Source: Terriglobia bacterium
GTDB taxonomy: Bacteria > Acidobacteriota > Terriglobia > Bryobacterales > Bryobacteraceae
Length of the DNA: 64,000 nucleotides
Direction: 5' to 3'
NCBI GenBank assembly: GCA_020073445.1
Contig: JAIQFE010000026.1
Span: 1-64,000 of the forward strand
Notes under the pieces: generated by a model
What the model saw: the letters and a program-made list of their open reading frames with translations, nothing else
What the model was told of the DNA's origin: nothing
Databases searched by the model: none
Shown: positions 8,101-16,358 of the stretch, piece by piece
Position numbering within the stretch: the stretch's first letter is position 1
Layout: every line of letters begins with the position of its first letter
Made by a program: the position numbers and the translations under genes

Positions 8101-9690
8101 CTATAGTGCCGAGGCGCGCACCGTCTTGTTCCCAATCCCACACTTCTTCATCTTGTACAACAGTGCTTTATAGTCCACGTTCAACAGTGTCGCTGCCTGC
8201 TTGCGGTTCCACAGGGTTGCGTTGAGCGCGCCTAGAATGGCATCTGTCTCCGCTTGCTTGCGAGCTTCGTCGACCTTGCGAAGAATCGAGGGATCGAGTG
8301 CGCTATCGACACATTCCTCTCCATTGGTCGCCGAAACCTGGGCAGAAGCGTGTTCAGGTGAGTGCCATTTCTCGGTTGAAAAGCGCCGCGCCCCATCTTC
8401 AAAGTTGAGCAACGGCGCGTCCAAGCGAGATTCCAGTCTGAGATTGGGCCCTTGCCGGGAGGAAGAACCTGCTGCAATGGCTCTTCGGCGGGAAGCGGCC
8501 TGTTTGAGCTCTTCAACGACGAGGTCCGACCGACGCAGCGCGATGAGTTTTCGGATCACGTTCTCCAGTTCACGGATATTTCCGGGCCAGTCATAAGCCG
8601 TAAGCGTCTGTCTCAAACTGGATGACATCTCGACCGGAGCTTCGCCCGGTGGGGTGTGCTTTTTGAGAAAGAATTGCGCAAGCGACAGGACCTCGTCATG
8701 ACGTTCGCGGAGAGGTGGAACCTCGATGCGGATGACATTCAGCCGATAATATAGATCTTCCCGAAACCGGCCGTCGCTGATCGCCTGGTCCAAGTCACAA
8801 TGCGTCGCGGCGATGACGCGAACGTCGACGCGACAGATCTCGTTGCTGCCCAGGCGCAGGAATTCGCCATCCTGAAGCACCTGAAGCAGCTTCGACTGCA
8901 GCTTGAAATCCATGTCTCCGATTTCGTCCAGCAGGAGCGTTCCGCCATCAGCCAATTCAAATTTTCCAGGATTGCTTCGAAACGCACCGGTGAAAGCCCC
9001 ACGCTCATAGCCGAACAGTTCACTTTCGACCAATTCGGAGGGAAGCGCAGCGCAGTTCAGTTTAAGAAACGGCTTCTTCGCACGCCGCGAACAGGCGTGA
9101 ATCTGCCGAGCCAGTACTTCTTTGCCCACCCCTGTCTCGCCTTGCAGCAAAACCGGGACTTCCGACGAGCCGACCGGCGCCAGAAAAAGATCCAACTTCT
9201 TGGTCCAGGAACTGGAGACGACGGGAGAAGTATCGGAGAGCGAAGGGTGTCCGGCAGAGCCTGACTCTGGTTCCACATGACGGAGGCGGAGTGCCTTTTG
9301 AATCGCCTTGCTTAAATCTTCGTGACTGACAGGCTGGACCAGAAAATCGCTGGAGCCGCTCTTCATAGCATCTGCCGCGGTCACCGGTGACGATCGGCTC
9401 GACAGCATGATGACGGGCAGCCCGGTATCGAATGTCCGGATTTCGCGCAAGGTTTCCAGCCCGTCCTTGCGCGGCATGATCACATCCAGGAGCAGCAGAC
9501 TATAGTCGGCGCCTTGTTCCCGTAGACGAGCAAGGGCTTCCTCGCCATCGCCGGTAAAATCAGCAGAGTAACCCAGCCATCGCAGAGCCACGTCAAGGTA
9601 GCTTCTAATCTCCGGCTCTTCTTCCGCGACCAGAATCCGAATCGCGCTGGGGATCTTGGAGACCGCTCCGTTACCGGGATCTTGAGTCAC
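8101..9690 (-). CDS. Sigma-54-dependent response regulator, NtrC family (529 aa)
   Basis: A receiver domain (about 17-130, phosphoacceptor Asp69 in LLLLDVIMP, Lys-type site replaced by VQP near 120) is followed by a AAA+ domain. That domain has Walker A GETGVGKE at 184-191, the sigma-54 contact loop GAFTGA at 231-236 and Walker B LLLDE at 252-256. A Fis-type helix-turn-helix is at the C-terminus (about 475-520). The protein would bind enhancer sites and drive open-complex formation by sigma-54 RNA polymerase. Its start codon overlaps the stop of the histidine kinase by four bases (ATGA), so the two form a translationally coupled pair. The acidic pocket reads EEE rather than the usual DD. NtrC-type regulators are typical partners of exosortase-linked EPS loci (PrsR), which fits the locus downstream, but the target genes are not shown by the sequence. 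Confidence 0.93.
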   Translation of the reverse strand: MTQDPGNGAVSKIPSAIRILVAEEEPEIRSYLDVALRWLGYSADFTGDGEEALARLREQGADYSLLLLDVIMPRKDGLETLREIRTFDTGLPVIMLSSRSSPVTAADAMKSGSSDFLVQPVSHEDLSKAIQKALRLRHVEPESGSAGHPSLSDTSPVVSSSWTKKLDLFLAPVGSSEVPVLLQGETGVGKEVLARQIHACSRRAKKPFLKLNCAALPSELVESELFGYERGAFTGAFRSNPGKFELADGGTLLLDEIGDMDFKLQSKLLQVLQDGEFLRLGSNEICRVDVRVIAATHCDLDQAISDGRFREDLYYRLNVIRIEVPPLRERHDEVLSLAQFFLKKHTPPGEAPVEMSSSLRQTLTAYDWPGNIRELENVIRKLIALRRSDLVVEELKQAASRRRAIAAGSSSRQGPNLRLESRLDAPLLNFEDGARRFSTEKWHSPEHASAQVSATNGEECVDSALDPSILRKVDEARKQAETDAILGALNATLWNRKQAATLLNVDYKALLYKMKKCGIGNKTVRASAL

Positions 9691-10949
9691 GCTGACTGGC
9701 TCCTGAATCGGGGGCCTGGGGTAGCCTGTCTGGTTGCCGGGCGATCCCGCCGGGAGGCATTCGGATACGGAAGAACAAAGGAGAATTGGGTTCCCTCGCC
9801 ATTGGATTCAGCCCAGATCCGCCCCCGATGTGCGTTGATCGCCATCCTGCAAATCGCGAGACCCAGCCCTCCTCCGGACCGGTCCCGGCCACCCGCATAA
9901 GTTGTGAATTCCTCAAAAATGGACTCCGCGTCGTCGCTCGAAACACCGCATCCGGAGTCGCGCACATCAATTCGATACGCGTTGGCGATAAGAACGCCAT
10001 CGTCGGCGACCTTACTCACATTTGTGGATTTATGGGTCGAACCGTCCCAAAACACTGAATACCCCGACAATTGGATCGTCCCTTGCCGCGGCGTGAACTT
10101 GCAGGAGTTCTCCAGGAGGTTGATCAGGACGCGCTCTATCTTGCCCGTGTCGAACGATAGTGGCTCACTGGGCCGCTCCACGGAAGTCTCAATTCGTATC
10201 TGTTTCTCCTGCGCATGAAGAGCAACTTCGTGAACTGCCTGGGCAATCGACCCCTCTACATCCGATCCTTCGATGATCAACTCGCTTGGGGTGAGCTGTC
10301 CCATGCTCAGCTCAAGCATGGCTTCGGCGAGTCGAGTCAGGCGCTTGACGCTGTGTTGCATCCGGCGGACAAGATCCATCTGGGCTGGACTCATAAGCCC
10401 CATGCCCTGCCCTAGGAGAAGGCCGCAATACCCGCTTACAGCAGTGACCGGCACGCGAAAATCGTGCATGGCCCTCGCCAGGGAATTCGTGCGCGCCTGT
10501 TCGTACTCTTGAAGTCTCAGATTTGCATGCAGCAATCGCTCGAGCAGTTCGTCGGCCTCACTTGCCTGAACCGCCAAGCCTGAATTGTTTTCGGATTCGT
10601 GAAAACGGCTACTTTTAGACCCGAGAATATGCTCTAGAAACGGAAGCAGAGCTGCTGACCGCACCGGTTTCAGGACAATGCTCGCATGTGACTCCCCCAG
10701 CATTCTTTGGAAAGAATCAAGCATACTGGGCTCAACCAGAAACAGGCTGCGAGCCACAACGTCCGGCTGAATACCGTCAGAGAAGTGCTCGGGCCGGAAA
10801 TCCCAGATATAGAAATCCGCTCCCTGGGGCCGGGTTCCGTGCGCAGACGGGGTGAATTCATACCCGCCTGGCGCCATCTCTTCCAATAACGCGCGACATT
10901 GCCCTTCAAGTTCGCGCTCGACCCCGATCGTGGATAGTCTCACCGACAT
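9687..10949 (-). CDS. Cytoplasmic sensor histidine kinase with receiver-like N-terminus (420 aa)
   Basis: Residues 1-112 look like a degenerate receiver domain: a beta-strand FYIWD with Asp50, and a VLKP strand with Lys94, but no N-terminal acidic pair. A helical linker (130-158) leads to the HisKA domain, with the phosphoacceptor His162 in MHDFR (the family usually has HELR). The HATPase_c domain shows NLLENSCKF (N box), DSGCGV (G1) and GGGLGLAICR (G2). No transmembrane segment is present, so the input signal must be cytoplasmic or arrive through a partner. It overlaps the response regulator gene by four bases and is its probable cognate kinase. Confidence 0.9.
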   Translation of the reverse strand: MSVRLSTIGVERELEGQCRALLEEMAPGGYEFTPSAHGTRPQGADFYIWDFRPEHFSDGIQPDVVARSLFLVEPSMLDSFQRMLGESHASIVLKPVRSAALLPFLEHILGSKSSRFHESENNSGLAVQASEADELLERLLHANLRLQEYEQARTNSLARAMHDFRVPVTAVSGYCGLLLGQGMGLMSPAQMDLVRRMQHSVKRLTRLAEAMLELSMGQLTPSELIIEGSDVEGSIAQAVHEVALHAQEKQIRIETSVERPSEPLSFDTGKIERVLINLLENSCKFTPRQGTIQLSGYSVFWDGSTHKSTNVSKVADDGVLIANAYRIDVRDSGCGVSSDDAESIFEEFTTYAGGRDRSGGGLGLAICRMAINAHRGRIWAESNGEGTQFSFVLPYPNASRRDRPATRQATPGPRFRSQSA

Positions 10950-11069
10950 CCTCTCTAGGACGATTAGTTACTACTTTGTTACGGGAATGCCTAAATCTCG
11001 GTGCGTTGAAGAAAGTTCAAAGCATTGAGACATGTTCCAAAATACCGGTGTTCGTTCCAAGCTCCAAGA

Positions 11070-11100
11070 GGGGACTTTGTCCCCCCCGGGGCCCCCCCCT
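11070..11100. other. Hairpin plus G/C homopolymer tract at the end of the LuxR-type gene
   Basis: On the plus strand a perfect 6-bp hairpin (ggggac-ttt-gtcccc, 11070-11084) runs into C7-G4-C8 (11081-11099). The stop codon of the minus-strand regulator gene at 11099 uses the last base of the C8 run. As a transcript end for that gene the hairpin lacks a good U-tract. The homopolymers are rare in this window and are prone to slippage or sequencing error. Confidence 0.5.
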
Positions 11101-11854
11101 ATTTCCCGGGAGATGGCATTTTGAGCATTTTCGGGGAAGAAATAGCCTTCTGAGCTGGCTTGGCGGGTGTAAAATCCTTCGCTGCGCGTGCGATGACGAT
11201 GGCGTGATCTCTGTCGCGAACGCCCAGTTTCTTGTACATGGTACGAACGTGCCAACGAACAGTTTCGTGACTAATGAACAGCAAGTCCGCAATTTGACGG
11301 TTATGATGCCCGTTGGCGATTAACTCGAGGATTTGCTTCTCGCGCACGGTCAATCGCCTGGGTTGGTCGACTAGGAGCAGCTCCCGCACCAACGCGGCCA
11401 TCGTTCCGCGGCTGGCCCATAATTCCCCACCGGCCAGTGCACATAGAGCGCGGCGGTACACCGTGGGCGGAGCGGTGCGATGGATAGCACCGGAAAAGCC
11501 CATCCTCAGCAGTTTTTTGCTTTGCTCGGGATCGTCTTGGTCCACAACCGCCAGGAGCTTGATCGAACCCTCAAATGTATCTGTACCGGTCAAGACTGGG
11601 AAGTTCAAAGTGTTGATAAGAGCAATCTCCGCGATCAGTACGCATGGGTTTAATTGCTTGCATATCGCAGCCAACTCGCCATTGGCGGAGCAGGAAACAA
11701 GGGGGATAGAGGTATCCGTCTGTAGGAGACTAGCGAGCCCGGGCGTGCTCTGAATCGTCTCGGCGATGGCAACCACGGTCAGCCGCACTGGTGGCGGGTC
11801 TGCGCGATTCTCCGGGTTTTGAGACGAAACGGTAGACAAGCAGTCCTCCGCCAT
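11099..11854 (-). CDS. LuxR/NarL-type response regulator (251 aa)
   Basis: The C-terminal about 65 residues form a LuxR-type helix-turn-helix (LTVREKQILELIANGHHNRQ, then a recognition helix in SHETVRWHVRTMYKKLGVRD). The N-terminal about 150 residues resemble a receiver domain in length and strand pattern (VCLIAEIAL in the beta3 position, LAVVDQDD and a late GFSGAIHR). The Asp normally phosphorylated is not in a convincing position, so this may be an atypical or phosphorylation-independent regulator. A short basic tail (KPAQKAISSPKML) follows the HTH. No kinase is adjacent in the same operon; the two-component pair at 8101-10949 is downstream on the same strand. Confidence 0.85.
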   Translation of the reverse strand: MAEDCLSTVSSQNPENRADPPPVRLTVVAIAETIQSTPGLASLLQTDTSIPLVSCSANGELAAICKQLNPCVLIAEIALINTLNFPVLTGTDTFEGSIKLLAVVDQDDPEQSKKLLRMGFSGAIHRTAPPTVYRRALCALAGGELWASRGTMAALVRELLLVDQPRRLTVREKQILELIANGHHNRQIADLLFISHETVRWHVRTMYKKLGVRDRDHAIVIARAAKDFTPAKPAQKAISSPKMLKMPSPGK

Positions 11855-12183
11855 TTTTCCAGTTTTTCGGATCTCTCCCGACTACTATCGTCGCAATTGC
11901 CAAAAATCCGTACTCATGGGAGTATACGCTAAACTACGTCCGGCAAACAAGGACAGCCGCCCCTCCGGTACAATTTCGCGGCCTCTTCCAAAGCCGAAAC
12001 GTGTGCCATACGCCACTAACGATTCCTAATCATGCCCCGAGTTAGGGCTGAAGAACCATCTGGGCGCTACTCCCTGGGCGCTGCTTCAGGCACATTCGTG
12101 GGCCGTACCAATAGTTACGGTACGAAGCCAATGCTTCCGGCTTTCGCGGTCCTCAAAGTGCATAGCCAAAAGGTTGTCTGGGA
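11855..12183. other. Intergenic region between divergent regulator and PilZ genes
   Basis: This 329-base gap separates the minus-strand LuxR-type gene from the plus-strand PilZ gene, so it should hold both promoters. Apart from the small inverted repeat at 11911-11924 I see no convincing -35/-10 pair, sigma-54 box, RNA gene or ORF of coding quality. Confidence 0.5.
11911..11924. promoter_or_regulatory. Inverted repeat TACTC-N4-GAGTA, possible operator
   Basis: A perfect 5-bp inverted repeat with a four-base spacer sits about 57 bases upstream of the start of the LuxR-type regulator gene. Short dyads of this size are typical of NarL/LuxR operator sites, so autoregulation is possible. At this length the match could also be chance. 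Confidence 0.25.
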
Positions 12184-12558
12184 ATGAATAGGCATCCGTT
12201 TCGGCCCAAAAATGTTCGATCCCGTGAATACGTGGCATTGATGAGTACCGACCGTAGACGGCGAGCTCGCGTTGAGCTGCACTATTCTGTCCGACTCAGC
12301 AGGCCGGATCAATGGACTTCTGTGAGAACTGAGACCGACAACCTCAGCAGCATGGGGTTTCTTTGTACGTGCGATCAGCCTTTCTGGCCAGGCGAACGAC
12401 TTAACTGCGAGGTCGTGATCCCTTCGAAAGAGATCGGTTACCATTCCGGCGACCTTGTCCTGCACCGCCGTGTCACAGTGGTTCGCGTAGAAATCAGGGG
12501 ACTTGAGCCGGGGTTTGGGGTTGCATGCGAATTCGAAGACCGCATACCGGTGGATTGA
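12184..12558 (+). CDS. PilZ-domain protein, likely c-di-GMP binding (124 aa)
   Basis: The sequence has the two PilZ signatures: an Arg cluster in DRRRRARVELHYSVRLS, corresponding to RxxxR, and DNLSSMGFLC, corresponding to (D/N)xSxxG. They are followed by the strand-rich end of a single PilZ barrel. Such proteins bind cyclic di-GMP and switch partner proteins; EPS production is a frequent output, which suits a gene placed between the regulators and the export operon. An alternative start at the ATG at 12241 (MSTDRRRR) would remove 19 residues that look poorly conserved; neither start has a strong ribosome binding site. Confidence 0.8.
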   Translation: MNRHPFRPKNVRSREYVALMSTDRRRRARVELHYSVRLSRPDQWTSVRTETDNLSSMGFLCTCDQPFWPGERLNCEVVIPSKEIGYHSGDLVLHRRVTVVRVEIRGLEPGFGVACEFEDRIPVD

Positions 12559-13051
12559 CCCTTGGCTGACACCTCGAAGACGTTTTGCGGACGTGTCTGT
12601 TTGTAGTCTAGGCCCGGGTCGCGTTCCCCCGGCATAGACGGCCTTAGCCCCTTTCCGGGTTCTGATATCAGCACGCATAACCAAGCCGCGAGCCATTGTT
12701 TGGGATTTTTTCCTAATGTCTCGGCACGTTTCCCCCGCTGGCGGATGGGCCCCAATCAACAGATCTGCAGGAGCGAGCTTTTGCTCTGATTCTGGGCTAG
12801 GGGTTCCGTGGTCCCATTCTTGCATATGCAGACTGTTCAAGAAGTGAGGGGCTCGGGTTCAGTTAGTACTGGCCATGCCCCTATTCCGAAGCAGCACATC
12901 CGCCAATCACTGATTTGTTGTCTCGGAATTATCTGCGAATTAGTTATTAACTTTTAAGAATTACCCGGGAGGCAGTTCCATTGACAAGTCTAAAAGGATC
13001 GGTCATGCTTGACGATCCAAATCTCAATGGGACACGGGAGTTAGTGAAGCA
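12559..13051. other. Leader region upstream of the export operon
   Basis: This 493-base gap has no ORF of coding quality. It contains an AT-rich block (about 12931-12960) in an otherwise GC-rich setting, as expected of a promoter region, and an isolated TTGACA at 12981-12986 whose -10 position (CATGCT) is poor. No JUMPstart or ops-like element is visible ahead of the antiterminator gene. Confidence 0.4.
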
Positions 13052-13636
13052 ATGATCTCTCCAGACGGCCAGGATTCGGGGAACGAGGCGTATCCGTGGT
13101 TTGCGCTTCGTGTCCGTTCAAACTATGAAAAAGTCGCGTCGCTGCACATAAGAGAACGAGGGTACGAGGAGTTCTCGCCCTCCTACATGGCCGAACGTCA
13201 GTGGTCAGATCGGAAGAAAACAATGGAGCGGCCTCTGTTCCCAGGCTATGTTTTCTGCCGCTTGGATGCATATAATCGTCTTCCCATTCTGACAATCCCT
13301 GGAGTCGTCGGCCTAGTCGGTTTTGGAAGCCGGCCGACGCCGGTACCGGACCAAGAAATTGAGGACGTCCGGACGATGATTGGCTCCGGGCTATTGGTCA
13401 CGCCCTGGCCCTTCCTCGATCCCGGGCAAACGGTATTGATTGAGCGCGGGCCGTTGAAGGGGATAGAAGGTGTTCTCCAATCCGTGAAGGGGCGGTTGCG
13501 CCTGGTTGTCTCGATCAATGTACTGCGAAGGTCTGTGGCCACGGAAATCGATCGATCCTGGGTCCGTCCCTTGAAAAAGTCGCCGGCCAGTGTCCGCCCG
13601 GTTCAGAGCGGCGACGCTTTCTTGAGTCAAATGTGA
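13052..13636 (+). CDS. NusG-like / UpxY-type transcription antiterminator (194 aa)
   Basis: The N-terminal NGN domain is clear (WFALRVRSNYEKV, then RPLFPGYVFCRL) and is followed by a KOW region with GQTVLIERGPLKGIEGVL. Length and pattern fit specialised NusG paralogues (RfaH, UpxY, LoaP) that bind elongating RNA polymerase and let it read through long polysaccharide operons. Being the first gene of the plus-strand export operon and 14 bases from a Wza-type gene agrees with that role. The start ATG at 13052 has a GGGAG 11 bases upstream. Whether it acts on its own operon or on the 34-kb EPS run is not visible from sequence. Confidence 0.9.
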   Translation: MISPDGQDSGNEAYPWFALRVRSNYEKVASLHIRERGYEEFSPSYMAERQWSDRKKTMERPLFPGYVFCRLDAYNRLPILTIPGVVGLVGFGSRPTPVPDQEIEDVRTMIGSGLLVTPWPFLDPGQTVLIERGPLKGIEGVLQSVKGRLRLVVSINVLRRSVATEIDRSWVRPLKKSPASVRPVQSGDAFLSQM

Positions 13637-13658
13637 TAGTTGTGATACCTTGGCAGCT

Positions 13659-14696
13659 ATGATTCACCGCGGTTTCATCGGCTGCCTGATCCTCGCAGCT
13701 ATGGGCGTTGCGGGGTTCGGCCAAGCGCCTCAAGCCGGGCAGCAGAACCCTCAAGGCGCAGTTCTCGCTGGCCAGCAGGCGCCGCAGACCGCCAATCCCG
13801 GACAATTTTCCAATTCGGTACGGCCAGACTATACCCTGGGGTCCAACGATCAGATTTTAATCCGTGTTCCGCAATCGGATGAGATTAATGAGCGGCCATT
13901 CCGTGTAGATTCGGACGGTTTTATCAACGTGCCAGTCGTAGGCCGGATTCGGGCCAGCGGCCTTACGGTTCAAGAGCTCGAAGCCGACCTTGCCATGCGT
14001 CTCCGCGAGTTCATCCGCGAGCCGCTGGTGAGCATCACCGTCACCCAGTTTCGAAGCGAACCTGTCTTCGTGACTGGGGCCTTCCGGGTTCCCGGAATTT
14101 ATACACTCCAGGGTCGCCGCACGCTGGTCGAAATTTTGACAGCGGCCGGAGGGTTGGGGCCCAACGCCAGCCACAGGATAAGAGTCTCCCGTCGCGCGGA
14201 GTACGGATCCATTGAGCTACCCAACGCCGTGGAGGATCCGGAAAAGAAGATGAGTACGGTCGAGATCAGCCTCGAAAGTTTGACGCAGAATATCAACCCC
14301 GAGGAAGATATCGTTCTGCAGCCATTCGATGTGGTGAACGTGGACCGTGCCGAGCGAGTGTACGTGGTCGGTGAGGTTGCAAAGGTCGCACCGATCGAAC
14401 TCGCCGAGAGGGCTTCCATTTCCGTGGCGCAAGCGTTGACCGAGGCGGGCGGATTCACTCAGTACGCGACGCGCGATAGGGTGCGAGTCTTGAGGCCGAT
14501 TCTGGGAACGAATCGGCGGGCCGAGATCGAGGTTGACCTAAAACGCGTATTTGAAGGAAAGGATATTGATTTTCCGCTGTTAGCTAACGATGTCCTGTTT
14601 GTGCCGCGGTCGTCTGGACGGGCAGTACTGGTACCGCTGGGGACTACCTTCCTTGGGTCCATACCATATATCATCGTTACGGCGCTTCTCCGCTGA
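13659..14696 (+). CDS. Polysaccharide export outer-membrane protein, Wza type
   Basis: After a signal peptide (MIHRGFIGCLILAAMGVAGFG) and a Gln/Pro-rich stretch comes the Poly_export domain (DYTLGSNDQILIRV, RPFRVDSDGFINVPVVGRI). Two SLBB domains follow (VFVTGAFRVPGIYTLQGRRT and VYVVGEVAKVAPIELAERAS). The family forms the periplasm-to-outside channel for capsule or EPS. The C-terminal stretch (VPLGTTFLGSIPYIIVTALL) is hydrophobic and may be the outer-membrane helix. A TTG nine bases upstream (13650) is in frame; the ATG at 13659 is preferred because it starts a normal signal peptide. Confidence 0.93.
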   Translation: MIHRGFIGCLILAAMGVAGFGQAPQAGQQNPQGAVLAGQQAPQTANPGQFSNSVRPDYTLGSNDQILIRVPQSDEINERPFRVDSDGFINVPVVGRIRASGLTVQELEADLAMRLREFIREPLVSITVTQFRSEPVFVTGAFRVPGIYTLQGRRTLVEILTAAGGLGPNASHRIRVSRRAEYGSIELPNAVEDPEKKMSTVEISLESLTQNINPEEDIVLQPFDVVNVDRAERVYVVGEVAKVAPIELAERASISVAQALTEAGGFTQYATRDRVRVLRPILGTNRRAEIEVDLKRVFEGKDIDFPLLANDVLFVPRSSGRAVLVPLGTTFLGSIPYIIVTALLR

Positions 14697-14717
14697 ACTC
14701 TGCCCGGTTAATAGCAC

Positions 14718-15377
14718 ATGAGATCGTTCTTAAGTAAGAGCCGGCAAAGCCGGTGGCTGGCCCCGGTCATGGCTGCGCTTCTGGTGATTTCACCGCAAGC
14801 CATTGCGCAGCAACCTGTGGCGACCCCGCAGCCGGCCCCCCCGGACACGGTACAAAGCCTCAGGGTTATTCCCCTCGCCGGAAATGGCGAAATGAATGAC
14901 CTGGAGCGCCATCTCATGGCCCCGCTTGTCGTCCAGGTTCTGGATCAGAATTCCCGGCCGGTGGAAGGCGCGGCCGTCGTATTCCGTTTTCCTGTAGCAG
15001 GGCCCACTGGCGCCTTTCCGAACCAGAAAAACTCCCAGACCACCCGCACGAACGCTGACGGCCAGGCAGCGGCGGTAGGCTGGAATGCGACCGGGGGGGT
15101 GGGGACGTTTCGGGTACAGGTCACGGCATCGCGAGGGAACGAGCAGGGTCAAGCCTCGCTGACTTTGACGAACGTCACCCGGATTACGAACGCAGGCAAG
15201 ACGAAGAACAAGCACTGGTGGTCCTCGAAGTGGGGCAAGATTGGCATTATCGCCGGCGCGGCTGCGGTGGTCGCGGTGGTCATTCTGACTACCCGAGATA
15301 GCGGCAATAGCACGAGCACGAACACGACCACGATTACCGCGATACCGGGCGTCCCCACGATAGGGGGAACCCAATAA
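14718..15377 (+). CDS. Exported Ig-like protein with a C-terminal membrane anchor (219 aa)
   Basis: A signal peptide (cleavage near SPQAIAQQ) is followed by a single Big_1/Ig-like domain at about 50-150 (VQVLDQNSRPVEGAAVVFRF, TNADGQAA, GTFRVQVTAS). One transmembrane helix (GIIAGAAAVVAVVILTT, about 177-193) and a short Ser/Thr/Asn-rich tail follow. It lies 21 bases after the Wza-type gene and 3 bases before the next, so it is within the same operon. A role as an envelope accessory of the export machinery is inference from position only. Confidence 0.8.
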   Translation: MRSFLSKSRQSRWLAPVMAALLVISPQAIAQQPVATPQPAPPDTVQSLRVIPLAGNGEMNDLERHLMAPLVVQVLDQNSRPVEGAAVVFRFPVAGPTGAFPNQKNSQTTRTNADGQAAAVGWNATGGVGTFRVQVTASRGNEQGQASLTLTNVTRITNAGKTKNKHWWSSKWGKIGIIAGAAAVVAVVILTTRDSGNSTSTNTTTITAIPGVPTIGGTQ

Positions 15378-15380
15378 TCC

Positions 15381-16358
15381 ATGTTTCGGGCATCGATCTG
15401 CCTTTCGGTTTGTTGTTCGATCGGCTTGCTTTCCGCTCAACACGCCCCCTTTGAAGGACCCACCGAGGGTGTGACGTTCGATCTGCCGACACGGAGCTTT
15501 CGGCCAATCACGGGATCTCTGGGTTCTGCTTTCCTTGGACCTGCCGTACTGGGCGATTTCGACCAGGGATCCGTAGCGCCGCACAAGAATTATGGGGTGG
15601 CGTTCCGCGATGGACGGTGTTTCCTGGTCTCGGTGTTGGATTCCCAGCAGGCTTCGACGACCATGCTGCCGGGCTGCCTTAACCTGCCAGAAGACGTAGC
15701 CTGGTCGGCTGATGGATCCACAGCCATCTTGTATTCCCGAACCGACGGCTGGGTGCAGGTCCTGACTGGTCTCCCTGACTCCCCAACTTCGGGCGCCGTG
15801 GTGAGCATTTCGCCTGGAAGCCGTATGTCAGCCGTGGCAGCCGATGATGACGGCAGCCACATTCTTATCGGGAAGACAGGCGACATGCCGGGTGTGTACC
15901 TGCTCGGAAAAGATCAGGCGCTAGCGCTAATTTTATCGCTCGCGAATCCGACTGCGCTCGCGGTGGCAGGCACAACGGCGTATGCCGTAGATGCTGGCAC
16001 CAGCCAGGTATTCGAACTAAGCCTGGCCGACTGGAGTTCCCAAAGCTGGCGCTTCGACGGGCTCACCGATCCCGTTGCCATCCAACCATCCCGGGACGCT
16101 GCCATGCGAAACGTGATCTATATCGCTGGTGGCAGCGATCGCACACTCTGGGTTTATGACGCCGGCAGTCACAATCCGATCGCTCCTCTACCGGTCGATT
16201 TTGTTCCCACCATGATGGTTCCACTCGGGAATCATAGCTTCCTCCTGCGGCCCCGTTTGAGCCAGGACGAACCGCTGTGGTCCTTTGCGAGTGACTCACC
16301 GCCAATGGCCTATTTCATCCCTGCGGCGCCCTTGACTGTCTCTGGAGGACTCCAGTAG
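15381..16358 (+). CDS. Exported protein, possible beta-propeller (325 aa)
   Basis: The signal peptide (MFRASICLSVCCSIGLLSAQ) is followed by repeated four-strand-like units (VAWSADGSTAILYSRTDGWV, MSAVAADDDGSHILIGKTG, NPTALAVAGTTAYAVDAGTS, NVIYIAGGSDRTLWVYDAGS). These units read as blades of a WD40/NHL-type propeller. There is no catalytic signature. The gene starts three bases after the previous stop and its own stop abuts the next ATG, so the three genes are translated as a unit. It probably serves as a periplasmic scaffold, but nothing in the sequence names a partner. Confidence 0.75.
   Translation: MFRASICLSVCCSIGLLSAQHAPFEGPTEGVTFDLPTRSFRPITGSLGSAFLGPAVLGDFDQGSVAPHKNYGVAFRDGRCFLVSVLDSQQASTTMLPGCLNLPEDVAWSADGSTAILYSRTDGWVQVLTGLPDSPTSGAVVSISPGSRMSAVAADDDGSHILIGKTGDMPGVYLLGKDQALALILSLANPTALAVAGTTAYAVDAGTSQVFELSLADWSSQSWRFDGLTDPVAIQPSRDAAMRNVIYIAGGSDRTLWVYDAGSHNPIAPLPVDFVPTMMVPLGNHSFLLRPRLSQDEPLWSFASDSPPMAYFIPAAPLTVSGGLQ

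Noticed and set aside
12115-12840. 241-aa minus-strand ORF across the PilZ gene and the leader region
   Set aside because: It is antisense to a clear PilZ domain, has no recognisable motif and an erratic residue composition; it is a shadow frame in GC-rich DNA.
12981-12986. TTGACA ahead of the antiterminator gene as a -35 box
   Set aside because: The sequence 17 bases downstream (CATGCT) matches TATAAT at only three positions.
15071-15078. GGCGGTAG, resembling the core of an ops element downstream of the NusG-like gene
   Set aside because: It lies inside a coding region rather than in a leader, and the following bases (GCTGG) do not match the rest of the ops consensus.
14718-15377. The 219-aa TM-tailed protein as an exosortase substrate
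   Set aside because: It has a C-terminal hydrophobic helix, but no PEP-like motif before it and no basic cluster after it.
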